This document shows positions 51,332-61,154 of a stretch of 64,000 bases of DNA, one piece after another. How positions within the stretch are numbered: position 1 is the first letter of the stretch; every line of letters begins with the position of its first letter. The notes beneath the pieces are model-generated. The model did not search any database and had not been told where the DNA came from. It saw only the letters and a program-made list of their open reading frames with translations. The stretch lies in the NCBI RefSeq assembly GCF_900091315.1, contig NZ_FLSP01000044.1, positions 1-64,000 of the forward strand. Direction: 5' to 3'. The DNA comes from Streptomyces sp. DI166. Its GTDB lineage: Bacteria; Actinomycetota; Actinomycetes; Streptomycetales; Streptomycetaceae. A program made the position numbers and the translations under genes.

Positions 51332-52762
51332 TCATGCCCGACGCTCGTTCTCCTCGCCTGCCCCGCCCGCCACTTCGGCAAGCCGCTCCAGCTCCGCGGC
51401 CTTCTCCTCGGCGATCCGCCGGTGCTCGGCGGCCTTGCGCTCGTGGATGGCGGCCATCCGCAGGTGGTACTCCGGGTCGTCCTCCTCGTAGATGTCGGGG
51501 ATGCCCGAGTGGTCGTCGTCGCGCTCCTCGGTCTCGATCATCCGCCGGTACTTGGCGTTGCGGATCTTCAGCAGCACCGTCGCCAGCAGGGCCGCGATCA
51601 GGGAGCCCATGAGCACGGAGGCCTTGACCTCGTCGGTGAGGGCGGCGTCGCCCTCGAAGGCCAGCTCGCCGATGAGCAGCGAGACGGTGAACCCGATCCC
51701 GGCGAGGGTGGCCACCGCGAACAGGTCCGCCCAGGCCAGGTCGTCGCTGAGCGAGGCCCGGGTGAACCGCGCGGTCAGCCAGGTGCCGCCGAAGATGCCG
51801 ACCGTCTTGCCGACCACCAGCCCGAGCACCACACCCAGGGTCTCCGGATGGGTGAACACCTTGCCGAGCGCGTCTCCGGACAGCACGACACCGGCGCTGA
51901 ACAGGGCGAACAGTGGGACGGCCACCCCTGCCGAGAGCGGCCGGACCAGGTGCTCGATGTGCTCGCCGGGGGAGTGCTCCTCGCCCTCGTGGGGGTGGCA
52001 GCGCAGCATCAGGCCCATGGCGACACCGGCGATGGTGGCGTGGATGCCGCTGTTGTACATCAGCGCCCAGATGACCAGCGCGAGGGGCACGTAGATGTAC
52101 CAGCCGCGCACGCCCTTGCGCAGCAGCAGCCAGAAGACCACCAGGCCGGCGACGGCGCCGCCGAGGGCCGCGAAGTTCAGGGTCTCGGTGAAGAAGACCG
52201 CGATGATCAGGATGGCGAAGAGGTCGTCGACGACGGCGAGGGTGAGCAGGAAGGCGCGCAGGGCGCTCGGCAGCGAGGTGCCGATCACGGCGAGCACGGC
52301 GAGCGCGAAGGCGATGTCGGTGGCGGTGGGCACGGCCCAGCCGGCCAGGGAGCCGTCGCCGGAGAGGTTGGTCAGCGTGTAGACGAGCGCGGGGGCGGCC
52401 ATGCCGCACAGCGCGGCGACCACGGGCAGTGCGGCCGCCTTGGGGTCGCGCAGGTCACCGGCGACCAGTTCGCGTTTGAGCTCGATACCGGCGACGAAGA
52501 AGAAGATCGCGAGCAGTCCGTCGGCCGCCCAGTGCGCGATCGACAGATCGAGGCCGAGGGCCGAGGGGCCTATGTGGTAGTGGCTGACCTCGGCGTAGCT
52601 GTCGCTCAGCACGGGGACGTTCGCCCAGATCAGGGCGGCCACGGCGGCGGCGAGGAGCAGGACACCGCCGACGGTCTCGGTGCGCAGCGCGTCCGCGACG
52701 AAGTTCCGCTCGGGCAGGGACAGCCGCCCGAGGACCTTGCGGGGGGTGCGGGGCGTGGACAC
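51332..52762 (-). CDS. nhaA: Na+/H+ antiporter NhaA
   Basis: About 476 residues. Twelve-helix antiporter with the DD pair in AVVDDLFAILIIAVFF, PTATDIAFALAVLAVIG and GIGFTVSLLIGELAF. A charged C-terminal tail (EERDDDHSGIPDIYEEDD) extends past the usual end. It exchanges sodium for protons and so controls pH and salt. GTG at 52762 with GGAGG upstream. Confidence 0.95.
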   Translation of the reverse strand: MSTPRTPRKVLGRLSLPERNFVADALRTETVGGVLLLAAAVAALIWANVPVLSDSYAEVSHYHIGPSALGLDLSIAHWAADGLLAIFFFVAGIELKRELVAGDLRDPKAAALPVVAALCGMAAPALVYTLTNLSGDGSLAGWAVPTATDIAFALAVLAVIGTSLPSALRAFLLTLAVVDDLFAILIIAVFFTETLNFAALGGAVAGLVVFWLLLRKGVRGWYIYVPLALVIWALMYNSGIHATIAGVAMGLMLRCHPHEGEEHSPGEHIEHLVRPLSAGVAVPLFALFSAGVVLSGDALGKVFTHPETLGVVLGLVVGKTVGIFGGTWLTARFTRASLSDDLAWADLFAVATLAGIGFTVSLLIGELAFEGDAALTDEVKASVLMGSLIAALLATVLLKIRNAKYRRMIETEERDDDHSGIPDIYEEDDPEYHLRMAAIHERKAAEHRRIAEEKAAELERLAEVAGGAGEENERRA

Positions 52763-52887
52763 GGGAACCTCCGGGAAGCGGGCAGCACAAACACTTGCCG
52801 ACCAGACTTCCCGGCGCACCTTGTGGAACTTTACGTGTTGTTTAGCGTACCTAACCTGTGCCGCCCCGGCATATGAGGGCCGTTACC

Positions 52888-52926
52888 CATGAGCGGAGCG
52901 CTCCGGAGTGGAGCGCTCCGCTCATG
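52888..52926 (-). terminator. Strong terminator after acsA
   Basis: 17-bp perfect stem (CATGAGCGGAGCGCTCC) with 5-base loop, 16 bp past the acsA stop. Confidence 0.88.
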
Positions 52927-52941
52927 GGCTGTTGGAGGTGG

Positions 52942-54897
52942 TCAGTCCTCGCTCGGCGCGGCCGGCAGCTTGGCCTGGATGAGGTCCATCACCGTGGAGT
53001 CGGTCAGCGTGGTGACGTCTCCCAGCTCACGGTTCTCGGCGATGTCGCGCAGCAGACGGCGCATGATCTTGCCGGAGCGGGTCTTGGGCAGCTCCGCGAC
53101 CGGCAGGATCCGCTTGGGCTTGGCGATCGGGCCGAGCGTGGCGCCGACGTGGTTGCGCAGCTCCGCGACCAGGTCGTCGGTCTCCGCGGCGGTGCCCCGC
53201 AGGATCACGAAGGCGACGATCGCCTGACCGGTGGTCTCGTCCGCGGCGCCGACCACGGCCGCCTCGGCGACCGAGGGGTGCGAGACGAGCGCCGACTCGA
53301 CCTCGGTGGTGGAGATGTTGTGGCCGGAGACGAGCATGACGTCGTCGACGCGGCCGAGCAGCCAGACATCGCCGTCGTCGTCCTTCTTGGCACCGTCACC
53401 GGCGAAGTACTTGCCCTCGAAACGCGACCAGTAGGTGTCGATGAACCGCTGGTCGTCGCCCCAGATGGTGCGCAGCATCGACGGCCACGGCTCGGTCAGC
53501 ACCAGGTAGCCGCCACCGCCGTTGGGCACCTCGTTGGCCTCGTCGTCGACGACGGTCGCGGAGATACCGGGCAGTGGGGTCTGCGCGGAACCGGGCTTGG
53601 TGTGGGTGACGCCGGGCAGCGGCGAGATCATCATCGCGCCGGTCTCGGTCTGCCACCAGGTGTCCACGATCGGGGTGCGGTCCGCGCCGATGTGCTTGCG
53701 GTACCAGATCCACGCCTCGGGGTTGATCGGCTCGCCCACCGAGCCCAGGATGCGCAGGCTCGACAGGTCGAACTTGGCGGGGATGTCGTCGCCCCACTTC
53801 ATGAACGTACGGATCGCGGTGGGCGCCGTGTACAGGATCGTCACCCCGTACTTCTGGATGATCTCCCAGAACCGGCCCTGGTGCGGGGTGTCCGGGGTGC
53901 CCTCGTACATGACCTGGGTGGCGCCGTTGGCGAGCGGGCCGTAGACGATGTAGGAGTGCCCGGTGACCCAGCCGACGTCGGCGGTGCACCAGTAGACGTC
54001 GGTCTCCGGCTTGAGGTCGAAGACGGCGTGATGGGTGTAGGCCGTCTGGGTGAGGTAGCCGCCGGAGGTGTGCAGGATGCCCTTCGGCTTACCCGTCGTG
54101 CCGGAGGTGTAGAGGATGAACAGCGGCTGCTCGGCCTCGAACGCCTCCGGGGTGTGCTCGGCGCTCTGCCGCTCGACCAGCTCGTGCCACCACACGTCCC
54201 GGCTGTCGTCCCAGGCGACCTCCTGACCGGTGCGCCGGACGACGAGGACGTGCTCGACGTTGTCCACCTTGGCGATGGCCTCGTCGACGGCCGGCTTGAG
54301 CGCGGACGGCTTGCCGCGCCGGTAGCCGCCGTCGGAGGTGATGACCACCTTGGCGTCGGCGTCCTGGATACGGGTGGCGAGCGCGTCGGCGGAGAAGCCG
54401 CCGAAGACGACGGAGTGGGCGGCACCGATCCGGGCGCAGGCGAGCATCGCCACGGCCGTCTCGGGGATCATCGGCATGTAGACGGCGACCCGGTCGCCCT
54501 TGCGGACACCCAGCTCCAGCAGCGCGTTCGCCGCCTTGGAGACCTCGTCCTTGAGCTCGGCGTAGGTGAGGGCGCGGCTGTCGCCGGGCTCACCCTCGAA
54601 GTGGATGGCGACCCGGTCGCCGAGCCCGGCCTCCACATGGCGGTCCACGCAGTTGTACGCGACGTTGAGCGTGCCGTCCTTGAACCACTTGGCGAACGGC
54701 GGGTTCGACCAGTCCAGCGTCTCGGTCGGCTCCTTGGCCCAGGTCAGCCGACGGGCCTGCTCGGCCCAGAAGCCGAGCCGGTCAGCCTTGGCCTGTTCGT
54801 ACGCCTCAGCCGTGACGTTGGCGTTGGCGGCCAGGTCAGCGGGCGGCGCGAAGCGTCGCTCCTCTTTCAAGAGGTTGGCCAGGCTTTCGTTGCTCAC
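52942..54897 (-). CDS. acsA: Acetyl-coenzyme A synthetase
   Basis: 651 residues. It activates acetate with ATP and CoA. Motifs: LFILYTSGTTGKPKG (phosphate loop), TWWQTETGAMM, YWSRFEGKYFAGDGAKKDDD, GRVDDVMLVSGHNIST and the C-terminal acetylation-site motif TRSGKIMRRLLRD. GTG at 54897 with GGGAGA upstream; the longer ATG at 54939 is less likely. Confidence 0.96.
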   Translation of the reverse strand: MSNESLANLLKEERRFAPPADLAANANVTAEAYEQAKADRLGFWAEQARRLTWAKEPTETLDWSNPPFAKWFKDGTLNVAYNCVDRHVEAGLGDRVAIHFEGEPGDSRALTYAELKDEVSKAANALLELGVRKGDRVAVYMPMIPETAVAMLACARIGAAHSVVFGGFSADALATRIQDADAKVVITSDGGYRRGKPSALKPAVDEAIAKVDNVEHVLVVRRTGQEVAWDDSRDVWWHELVERQSAEHTPEAFEAEQPLFILYTSGTTGKPKGILHTSGGYLTQTAYTHHAVFDLKPETDVYWCTADVGWVTGHSYIVYGPLANGATQVMYEGTPDTPHQGRFWEIIQKYGVTILYTAPTAIRTFMKWGDDIPAKFDLSSLRILGSVGEPINPEAWIWYRKHIGADRTPIVDTWWQTETGAMMISPLPGVTHTKPGSAQTPLPGISATVVDDEANEVPNGGGGYLVLTEPWPSMLRTIWGDDQRFIDTYWSRFEGKYFAGDGAKKDDDGDVWLLGRVDDVMLVSGHNISTTEVESALVSHPSVAEAAVVGAADETTGQAIVAFVILRGTAAETDDLVAELRNHVGATLGPIAKPKRILPVAELPKTRSGKIMRRLLRDIAENRELGDVTTLTDSTVMDLIQAKLPAAPSED

Positions 54898-55126
54898 GAC
54901 ATCTCCCTTTCCCAGGGTGTCCGTTGTGTCCCAGGCCACAGCTCATCAGACCCGGGGGCCCGATGACAAGGGCCGACGGGAAATTGGTTTAGACCTGTCT
55001 GTGGACCTGTCCACGGCCCTGTCACGGCTGTTGTCCGGTAGGCGGCGTCACACGTACCCACGGACGCTGACCAGGGAGAGTTCAGGGCCTGTGTCGCCTT
55101 TCACACCTATGGTCCCGGGCCCGCCC

Positions 55127-57577
55127 TCAGGCCGGCAGCTCCGCCGCGCGCACATGGTCGAAGAGCTGCTCCCCGCCGTGCCCGGTGAGCAGGTACGCCT
55201 GAGCCTCACCCACATGGAAGTACATCCCGTGCAGCTCCAGTGCCCCGTCCCGCAGCGCCCGTGCCACCGAGTCGTGGGCGCGCAGGTGCTCCAGCTGCTG
55301 GACCACATTGGTCAGGCAGAGCTGCTCGGCGGCGTCGGCGGGCGCCCGCCCGGCGAGCCTCGGGCACGGCCTGCCCGCGTCGGCCAGGCGCTCCAGGCTC
55401 GGCATGCCGTGCCGCAGCCACCGCCCGAGCGGGCTGCGCGCACGGCCCGGCTCGGAGCTGAGCAGCGCCTGCATCGCCCCGCATCCGGAGTGCCCGCACA
55501 CCGTGATGGACCGGACCTTCAGCACGTCCACCGCGTACTCGATCGCGGCGGCCACCGAGTCGTCCCCGCTCTCCTCGCTGGACCGGAAGGTCGCCCCGCC
55601 GGGCAGCGGAGGCGGGACCAGGTTGCCCACATTGCGCACCACGAACAGATCACCGGGACCACTGGAGGTGATCATCGAGGTGACCAGCCGCGAGTCGGCG
55701 CAGGTGAGGAAGAGCTGGGAGGGCCGCTGTCCCTCCCGCGCCAGCCGGGCCAGCTCACCGCGCACCAGCGGCGCGGTGTTGCGCTGGAACGCGCTGATAC
55801 CGCGCGCCAGTTCCCGCCCGCTCGGCCCGTGGCCGTGCCGGGCCGAATCCGTCGGCACACCGTTTCCGGAACCGGCGCGGTGTGGGCCGTCCGGTCGGGC
55901 GTCCGGCGAGGGCTCCTCGCACTGGTGGTTGCGCCAGGGCGTCCAGGGGCGGCACCGGCACCCGGCCTGCGCGCCCGCCGGTACGGCGGTCCCGGATGCC
56001 GTGGTCGCGGTGTCGGGGACCCCGGGCTCGGCGATCCGCAGCCCCGCCCTGCGGCCGTGCAACTCGACCGAACCGCCCCGCGCGGTATGGGTGTTCTGCC
56101 AGTCCTGGAGCGTCTCGTACGCCGCGTGGTCCATGAAGGAGCCGTCCAGCTCCACGACGGCACGGGCCCCTTGGGGTACGAGGTGCAGGGTCCGGCTGAG
56201 CCGGGGCACGGCGAGGAAGGTCAACTGGCCTCGGACATGGACGTAATGGACTCCTTCCTTCTCGTCATGGGTGATACGGGTGCGGGCGAGGCGGTGCAGG
56301 GAGACGGCGACGGCGACGGCGATCCCCAGCGTCACGCCCTCCAGGACGCCGAGGAAGACCACGCCGGCGGTGGTGACGGCGTAGACGAGCACCTCGCGGT
56401 GGCGGGTCACCGTGCGGATGTGGTGCAGGGACACCATGCGGATACCGACGGCCATCACCAGGGCGGCGAGCGAGGCGAGCGGGATCAGCTCCAGGAGCGG
56501 GACCATCAGCAGCGCGGCGACTACTACCAGAACGCCGTGCAGCATCGTGGAGTTCCGGCTGACGGCACCGGCGTTCACATTCGCCGAACTGCGCACCGCG
56601 ACCCCGGCCACCGGCAGTCCGCCGAGGCCGCCGGAGACGATGTTGGCGGCACCCTGGCCGAGCAGTTCGCGGTCCAGGTCGGAGCGGCCGACGCCCTCGG
56701 GCGGGCCGGGGCGGCCGGCGGCCAGCTTGTCCACGGCGACCGCGCCGAGCAGCGACTGCACGCTGCATACGAGGGTGACGGTCAGCACGGCCGCCAGGAT
56801 GCCGAGCACCGGTCCTTCCGGGAGCCCGGCCAGGGCGTGGCTGCGCCAGGACGGCAGGTCGACCTTGGGCAGCCGCAGCGCGGCGAGCGAGGCGGCGGCG
56901 GTGGCCCCGGCGACGGCGATCAGGGCGGCGGGCACCCGGCGCAGCAGGCGTCCGGCCCGGCCGGGCAGGTGCGGCCAGAGCAGCAGCAGGGCGAGGGTGA
57001 GGCCGCTGACCGAGACGGCGGCCGGGTGCAGTTCGGCCAGCTGGGCGGGCAGGGCGCGCAGATTGTCGGGGACGGAGCTCTGCGGGGTGCCGCCGAGGAC
57101 GATGTGCAGCTGGGCGACGGCGATGGTGACGCCGATGCCCGCGAGCATGCCGTGGACGATGGCGGGGCTGACGGCGAGCGCGGTGCGCGCCACGCGCAGG
57201 CAGCCGAGGCCCAGCTGGGCGGCACCGGCGAGGACGGTGATGGCGCAGGTGGTGCGCCAGCCGTAGCGCTGGATGAGATCGGCGGTGACCACGGTGAGAC
57301 CGGCGGCGGGGCCGCTGACCTGGAGCGGGGCCCCGCCGAGCCGGCCGGCGACGAGCCCTCCGACGGCGGCGGCGACGAGCCCGGCCTGGAGCGGTGCACC
57401 GGTGGCGAGCGCGATGCCGAGGGAGAGCGGCAGCGCGATCAGGAAGACCGCGACCGATGCGGAGACATCGGCGCCGGCGAGGCGGAAGCGGCGGGGACGT
57501 ACGGGCGGCGGGCTGTGGGACGGATGGGCGGGCTCGGCCCGAGTGTCGGTGGTGTGGGTGGGGACGCAGGCGGACAT
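55127..57577 (-). CDS. SulP anion transporter fused to beta-carbonic anhydrase
   Basis: 816 residues. Residues ~35-400 are a SulP transporter (SVAVFLIALPLSLGIALATG, GLTVVTADLIQRYGW, GGLGGLPVAGVAVRSSANVN), followed by a STAS-like part. The C-terminal ~220 residues are a beta-carbonic anhydrase with zinc ligands in TCADSRLV and CGHSGCGAMQAL, and FVVRNVGNLVPP. It is likely a bicarbonate importer coupled to conversion of CO2. GGAGGAGA precedes ATG 57577. Confidence 0.94.
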   Translation of the reverse strand: MSACVPTHTTDTRAEPAHPSHSPPPVRPRRFRLAGADVSASVAVFLIALPLSLGIALATGAPLQAGLVAAAVGGLVAGRLGGAPLQVSGPAAGLTVVTADLIQRYGWRTTCAITVLAGAAQLGLGCLRVARTALAVSPAIVHGMLAGIGVTIAVAQLHIVLGGTPQSSVPDNLRALPAQLAELHPAAVSVSGLTLALLLLWPHLPGRAGRLLRRVPAALIAVAGATAAASLAALRLPKVDLPSWRSHALAGLPEGPVLGILAAVLTVTLVCSVQSLLGAVAVDKLAAGRPGPPEGVGRSDLDRELLGQGAANIVSGGLGGLPVAGVAVRSSANVNAGAVSRNSTMLHGVLVVVAALLMVPLLELIPLASLAALVMAVGIRMVSLHHIRTVTRHREVLVYAVTTAGVVFLGVLEGVTLGIAVAVAVSLHRLARTRITHDEKEGVHYVHVRGQLTFLAVPRLSRTLHLVPQGARAVVELDGSFMDHAAYETLQDWQNTHTARGGSVELHGRRAGLRIAEPGVPDTATTASGTAVPAGAQAGCRCRPWTPWRNHQCEEPSPDARPDGPHRAGSGNGVPTDSARHGHGPSGRELARGISAFQRNTAPLVRGELARLAREGQRPSQLFLTCADSRLVTSMITSSGPGDLFVVRNVGNLVPPPLPGGATFRSSEESGDDSVAAAIEYAVDVLKVRSITVCGHSGCGAMQALLSSEPGRARSPLGRWLRHGMPSLERLADAGRPCPRLAGRAPADAAEQLCLTNVVQQLEHLRAHDSVARALRDGALELHGMYFHVGEAQAYLLTGHGGEQLFDHVRAAELPA

Positions 57578-57915
57578 GGTTCCCGTCTCCTCCGGGGCGG
57601 CGCGGTCGCGGATCTGGTCACCCCCGGCGGTGTGGGGGTCGGGTCGGCGGCCGTGGGTCACGGCATGCAGCGGCGGGATAAATCAACGCTCAGTAAACGG
57701 ATCGTAATGCAGAGTAAAGGGCGAGCATAGGGTTTCCGGGCAAATGGGCGAATACCTCACCTGAATGAGTGAAGTGCCCGTTTCGTCGGCTTGTCCTACT
57801 AATTCCTTTTCGGGTCCGTGCGATCTTGGCCGCGCTGTCGTCGCTTTTCCGGCAGAACGCCAGAAAACGCCCCTGTCGGCGTTGGCCCCGAGAGAAGGAA
57901 GTAGGTGGGCGGAAC
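57578..57915. other. Divergent promoter region
   Basis: 338 bp between the SulP fusion and the deacetylase lipoprotein, AT-richer around 57675-57820. No gene or strong hairpin; it must hold both promoters. Confidence 0.6.
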
Positions 57916-59190
57916 ATGGCCGCCACCCAGAAGATCGCCGCGGGCGCCGTGGTCGCCGCGGTCTGTGCCGCGTCCCTCGCCGGCTGCACGAGCGGCAGTG
58001 AGGGCACCAAGGGCGGAGTCCCCGGTCCGCAGAAGGAGAAGCCGGCCCAGGCGGCGCCCAAGAGCCCGGTCCGGCTGATCGGCGATGGGTCCACCGCGTA
58101 CACCGGGGCCCAGCCCCACCTGCCGCGGCCGGAACGCCTGAAGCCGGGTCAGAAGCCGCCGCAGTTCGTGGTGTTCTCCTGGGACGGCGCCGGGGAGGAC
58201 GGCCAGCGCCTGTTCTCGCACTTCCGCAAGGTCGCCAAGGCCAACAACGCGACCATGACGTACTTCCTGAGCGGTGTGTACATGCTTCCCGAGGACAAGC
58301 GGGACCAGTACCGGCCGCCGCAGCACTCGCCGGGCCGCTCCGACATCGGCTTCAACGACGTGGAGGGCATCGCCGACACCGTCGAGCAGCTGCGCGGCGC
58401 CTGGCTGGAGGGCAACGAGATCGGCACCCACTTCAACGGCCACTTCTGCGGCAAGGGCGGCGGGGTCGGCGAGTGGTCCGTGGAGGAGTGGAAGGACGAG
58501 ATCGCCCAGGCGAAGCAGTTCGTGAAGTCCTGGAAGACCAACACCGGGATGGACAAGGCCGCGCCGCTGCCCTTCGACTACGACAAGGAGCTCATCGGCG
58601 CCCGCACCCCCTGCCTGGAGGGCCGCGCCAACTTCATGCAGGCCGCCCGCGAGTTGGGCTTCCGCTACGACACCAGCGGCGTCAACAACCAGGTCTGGCC
58701 CAAGAAGAAGGAAGGCCTGTGGGACCTGTCGATGCAGCTGGTGCCCTTTCCCGGCCGCACCTTCGAGCAGCTGACCATGGACTACAACTTCATGGTCAAC
58801 CAGTCCGGCACCACCAGCCAGGGCGACCCCGACAAGTACGCGTTCTGGGGCGACCAGATGCGTGACGGCCTCCTCCAGGGCTTCCAGCGCGCCTACGACG
58901 GCAACCGCGCGCCGCTGATCATCGGCAACCACTTCGAGTCCTGGAACGGCGGCACCTACATGCGTGCCGTCGAGGAGGTCATCGAGACCGTCTGCAACAA
59001 GCCCGAGGTGCGCTGTGTCTCCTTCCGCCAGCTCGCCGACTGGCTGGATGCCCAGGACCCGCAGGTGCTGCAGAAGCTGACCACGCTGGGCGTCGGCGAG
59101 GCGCCGAGGCAGGGCTGGGCCGCCTTCCTGTCGGACCGCCCGGCCCCGGCCCCGAAGGGCGTACCCGGGGCCCCGGCGGCCCGGCAGTAG
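57916..59190 (+). CDS. Lipoprotein of the polysaccharide deacetylase type
   Basis: 424 residues. Signal peptide with lipobox SLAGC (Cys ~24). The NodB-like start VFSWDGAGEDGQ is followed by ATMTYFLSGVYML, NEIGTHFNGHFCG and RAPLIIGNHFESWNGG. The fold and spacing are those of family 4 carbohydrate esterases, but the normal TFDDG is changed to SWDGAG, so the usual metal Asp pair is incomplete. Activity therefore uncertain. ATG at 57916. Confidence 0.85.
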   Translation: MAATQKIAAGAVVAAVCAASLAGCTSGSEGTKGGVPGPQKEKPAQAAPKSPVRLIGDGSTAYTGAQPHLPRPERLKPGQKPPQFVVFSWDGAGEDGQRLFSHFRKVAKANNATMTYFLSGVYMLPEDKRDQYRPPQHSPGRSDIGFNDVEGIADTVEQLRGAWLEGNEIGTHFNGHFCGKGGGVGEWSVEEWKDEIAQAKQFVKSWKTNTGMDKAAPLPFDYDKELIGARTPCLEGRANFMQAARELGFRYDTSGVNNQVWPKKKEGLWDLSMQLVPFPGRTFEQLTMDYNFMVNQSGTTSQGDPDKYAFWGDQMRDGLLQGFQRAYDGNRAPLIIGNHFESWNGGTYMRAVEEVIETVCNKPEVRCVSFRQLADWLDAQDPQVLQKLTTLGVGEAPRQGWAAFLSDRPAPAPKGVPGAPAARQ

Positions 59191-59212
59191 CGGCGGCAGC
59201 GACCGCGTCCGC

Positions 59213-60193
59213 TCAGGCGGGAGCGGCGACGCTCTCGTCGAGCACGAACGAGGGGTCGACCTGGGCGGCCAGGTCGGCCCCCGTCCGCTCGTTCCCCCAC
59301 GCCTGGGCGTTCTTCAGATGGAAGTGCACCATCTGGCGGGTGTAGCGCTCCCAGTCGCGGTGCTCGTAGGTGGCGTCCGCGGCCTCCCGCATCCGGTGCA
59401 GGGCGCGGTGGTTGGCCTCCTCCAGCAGCTCGAACCGGGGCGGGCGCCCCTTCTCCATGGCGCGCACCCAGTCCGAGTGCCCCACCGTGACGAGCAGGTC
59501 GTCCCCGGCCTCCGCGCGCAGGAAGTCGAGGTCCTCCTCGCCGTGCACCTTGTTGCCGACGACCTTCAGCTCGACGCCGAAGTCCCGGGCGTACTCCTTG
59601 TACTGGCGATAGACGGAGACCCCCTTCCGGGTCGGCTCGGCGACGAGGAACGTCATGTCGAAGCGGGTGAACATGCCGGAGGCGAAGGAGTCCGAGCCCG
59701 CCGTCATGTCGACCACGACGTATTCGTCGGGGCCGTCGACGAGGTGGTTCAGGCACAGCTCCACCGCTCCGGTCTTGGAGTGGTAGCAGGCGACCCCCAG
59801 GTCGGCGTCGGTGAAGGGGCCGGTGACCATCAAACGGACGGCGCCGCCGTCGAGTTCCACCGGCCGCGCGCAGGCGTCGTAGACCGGGTTCGGCTCGCAC
59901 ACCCGGAGCAGCCGGGAGCCCTCGCCGGGCGGAGTGGTCTTGATCATCGTCTCCGCGGAGGTGATCCGCGGGTTGCTGCCGCGCAGATAGTTCTTGATCA
60001 GCGTCAGCCGGTCGCCCATCGCGGGCAGCGCGGCCGCCTCGGACTCCTCCAGGCCGAGCGCGGCCCCGAGGTGCTGGTTGATGTCGGCGTCGATGGCGAC
60101 CACCGGCGCACCGGCCGCCGCCAGATGCCGGATGAACAGGGAGGACAGGGTCGTCTTGCCGCTGCCGCCCTTCCCGACGAAAGCAATTTTCAT
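59213..60193 (-). CDS. CooC/MinD-like P-loop ATPase
   Basis: 326 residues. It begins MKIAFVGKGGSGKTTLSSLF, a deviant Walker A with the signature Lys, then VVAIDADINQHLGAALGLEE, VVVDMTAGSDSFASGMFTRF and VVGNKVHGEEDLDFL. CooC-type ATPases insert nickel or control metal cofactors, but no metalloenzyme gene is near. The ATG start is fixed by the conserved N-terminus. It is divergent from the Fic-like gene. Confidence 0.92.
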   Translation of the reverse strand: MKIAFVGKGGSGKTTLSSLFIRHLAAAGAPVVAIDADINQHLGAALGLEESEAAALPAMGDRLTLIKNYLRGSNPRITSAETMIKTTPPGEGSRLLRVCEPNPVYDACARPVELDGGAVRLMVTGPFTDADLGVACYHSKTGAVELCLNHLVDGPDEYVVVDMTAGSDSFASGMFTRFDMTFLVAEPTRKGVSVYRQYKEYARDFGVELKVVGNKVHGEEDLDFLRAEAGDDLLVTVGHSDWVRAMEKGRPPRFELLEEANHRALHRMREAADATYEHRDWERYTRQMVHFHLKNAQAWGNERTGADLAAQVDPSFVLDESVAAPA

Positions 60194-60292
60194 GTTCAGT
60201 AAGCGTAGTGACGCGGGCCGCGCCGACACGGCTGGACGTGAAGATGGCCACTCGATCGTGGGGTGGGGCCCGGGGTGCGTAATGTCGTACTC

Positions 60293-61117
60293 ATGAGTAC
60301 GACAGGCGCGACCGCCGATCCGTTCGCGGCCCTGGGCGCGCTGCCCGGTGTGCCCGAGTCCGTGGAGTCCGTGCGCAAGGCCGTGGACCGGGTCTACGGA
60401 CACCGGATCATGCGCCGCCGCAGCAACGAGATCACCTCCGAGGCGGCGCTGCGCGGCGCCCGTGGCTCGGCGGCGCTGGCGGGTGCCGACTGGGCGCTGG
60501 AGGAGGTCCGCCGGCGCACCGACTTCAGCGGTGACGACGAGGCGCGCGTGATGGGCGCCGCCCTGCGGCTGACCGCCGAGGCGGGGCAACTGCTGTCCAT
60601 CTGGCGGCAGTCGCCGTTGCGCGTGCTGGCCCGGCTGCACCTGGTGGCCGCGGCGACCAACGGCCCCGAGGTGGGGCGTCCGCGCCAGGCGGGCGAGGCG
60701 GTCGACGAGCCGCTGGTCGAGCTGCCGCTGCCGAGCGCCGCCGAGGTCAACGGCCGGCTGGAGGGCCTGTCCGAGCTGATCATCGCGGGCGGCTCCGCCC
60801 CAGCCCTGGTGACCGCGGCCGTGGTGCACGGTGAGCTGCTGGCGCTGCGGCCCTTCACCTCCCACAACGGCCTGGTCGCGCGGGCGGCCGAGCGGATCGT
60901 GCTGGTGGGCAGCGGCCTCGACCCGAAGTCCGTGTGCCCGTCGGAGGTCGGTTACGCCGAACTCGGCGGCGCGGCCTACCTGACGGCCCTCGACGGCTAT
61001 GTCTCCGGCACCCCCGAGGGGATGGCGGCCTGGATCGCGCACTGCGGCAAGGCGGTCGAGCTGGGGGCGCGCGAGTCCACGGCGGTGTGCGAGGCGCTGC
61101 AGCGCGGAGCGGCGTAG
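60293..61117 (+). CDS. Fic-like protein with degenerate active site
   Basis: 274 residues. The C-terminal part reads HGELLALRPFTSHNGLVARA followed by AERIVLVGSGLDP, which aligns with the Fic motif HPFxxGNGRxxR and its following helix. Here the catalytic His is Arg and GNGR is HNGL, so AMPylation is unlikely. S. coelicolor relatives are annotated only as oxidoreductase, which is not supported by any NAD motif here. ATG at 60293. Confidence 0.65.
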   Translation: MSTTGATADPFAALGALPGVPESVESVRKAVDRVYGHRIMRRRSNEITSEAALRGARGSAALAGADWALEEVRRRTDFSGDDEARVMGAALRLTAEAGQLLSIWRQSPLRVLARLHLVAAATNGPEVGRPRQAGEAVDEPLVELPLPSAAEVNGRLEGLSELIIAGGSAPALVTAAVVHGELLALRPFTSHNGLVARAAERIVLVGSGLDPKSVCPSEVGYAELGGAAYLTALDGYVSGTPEGMAAWIAHCGKAVELGARESTAVCEALQRGAA

Positions 61118-61154
61118 GAAAGGGACAGGCCCGGAAAGACCCCCGAACAGGGTT

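Noticed and set aside
50852..52876. 674-residue open frame on the plus strand
   Set aside because: Antisense to nhaA; Gln/His/Asp-rich shadow.
52858..54966. 702-residue open frame on the plus strand
   Set aside because: Entirely antisense to acsA, with His/Arg/Val-rich composition caused by GC bias and no domain.
54566..57730. 1054-residue open frame on the plus strand
   Set aside because: Antisense to acsA and the SulP fusion; no domain.
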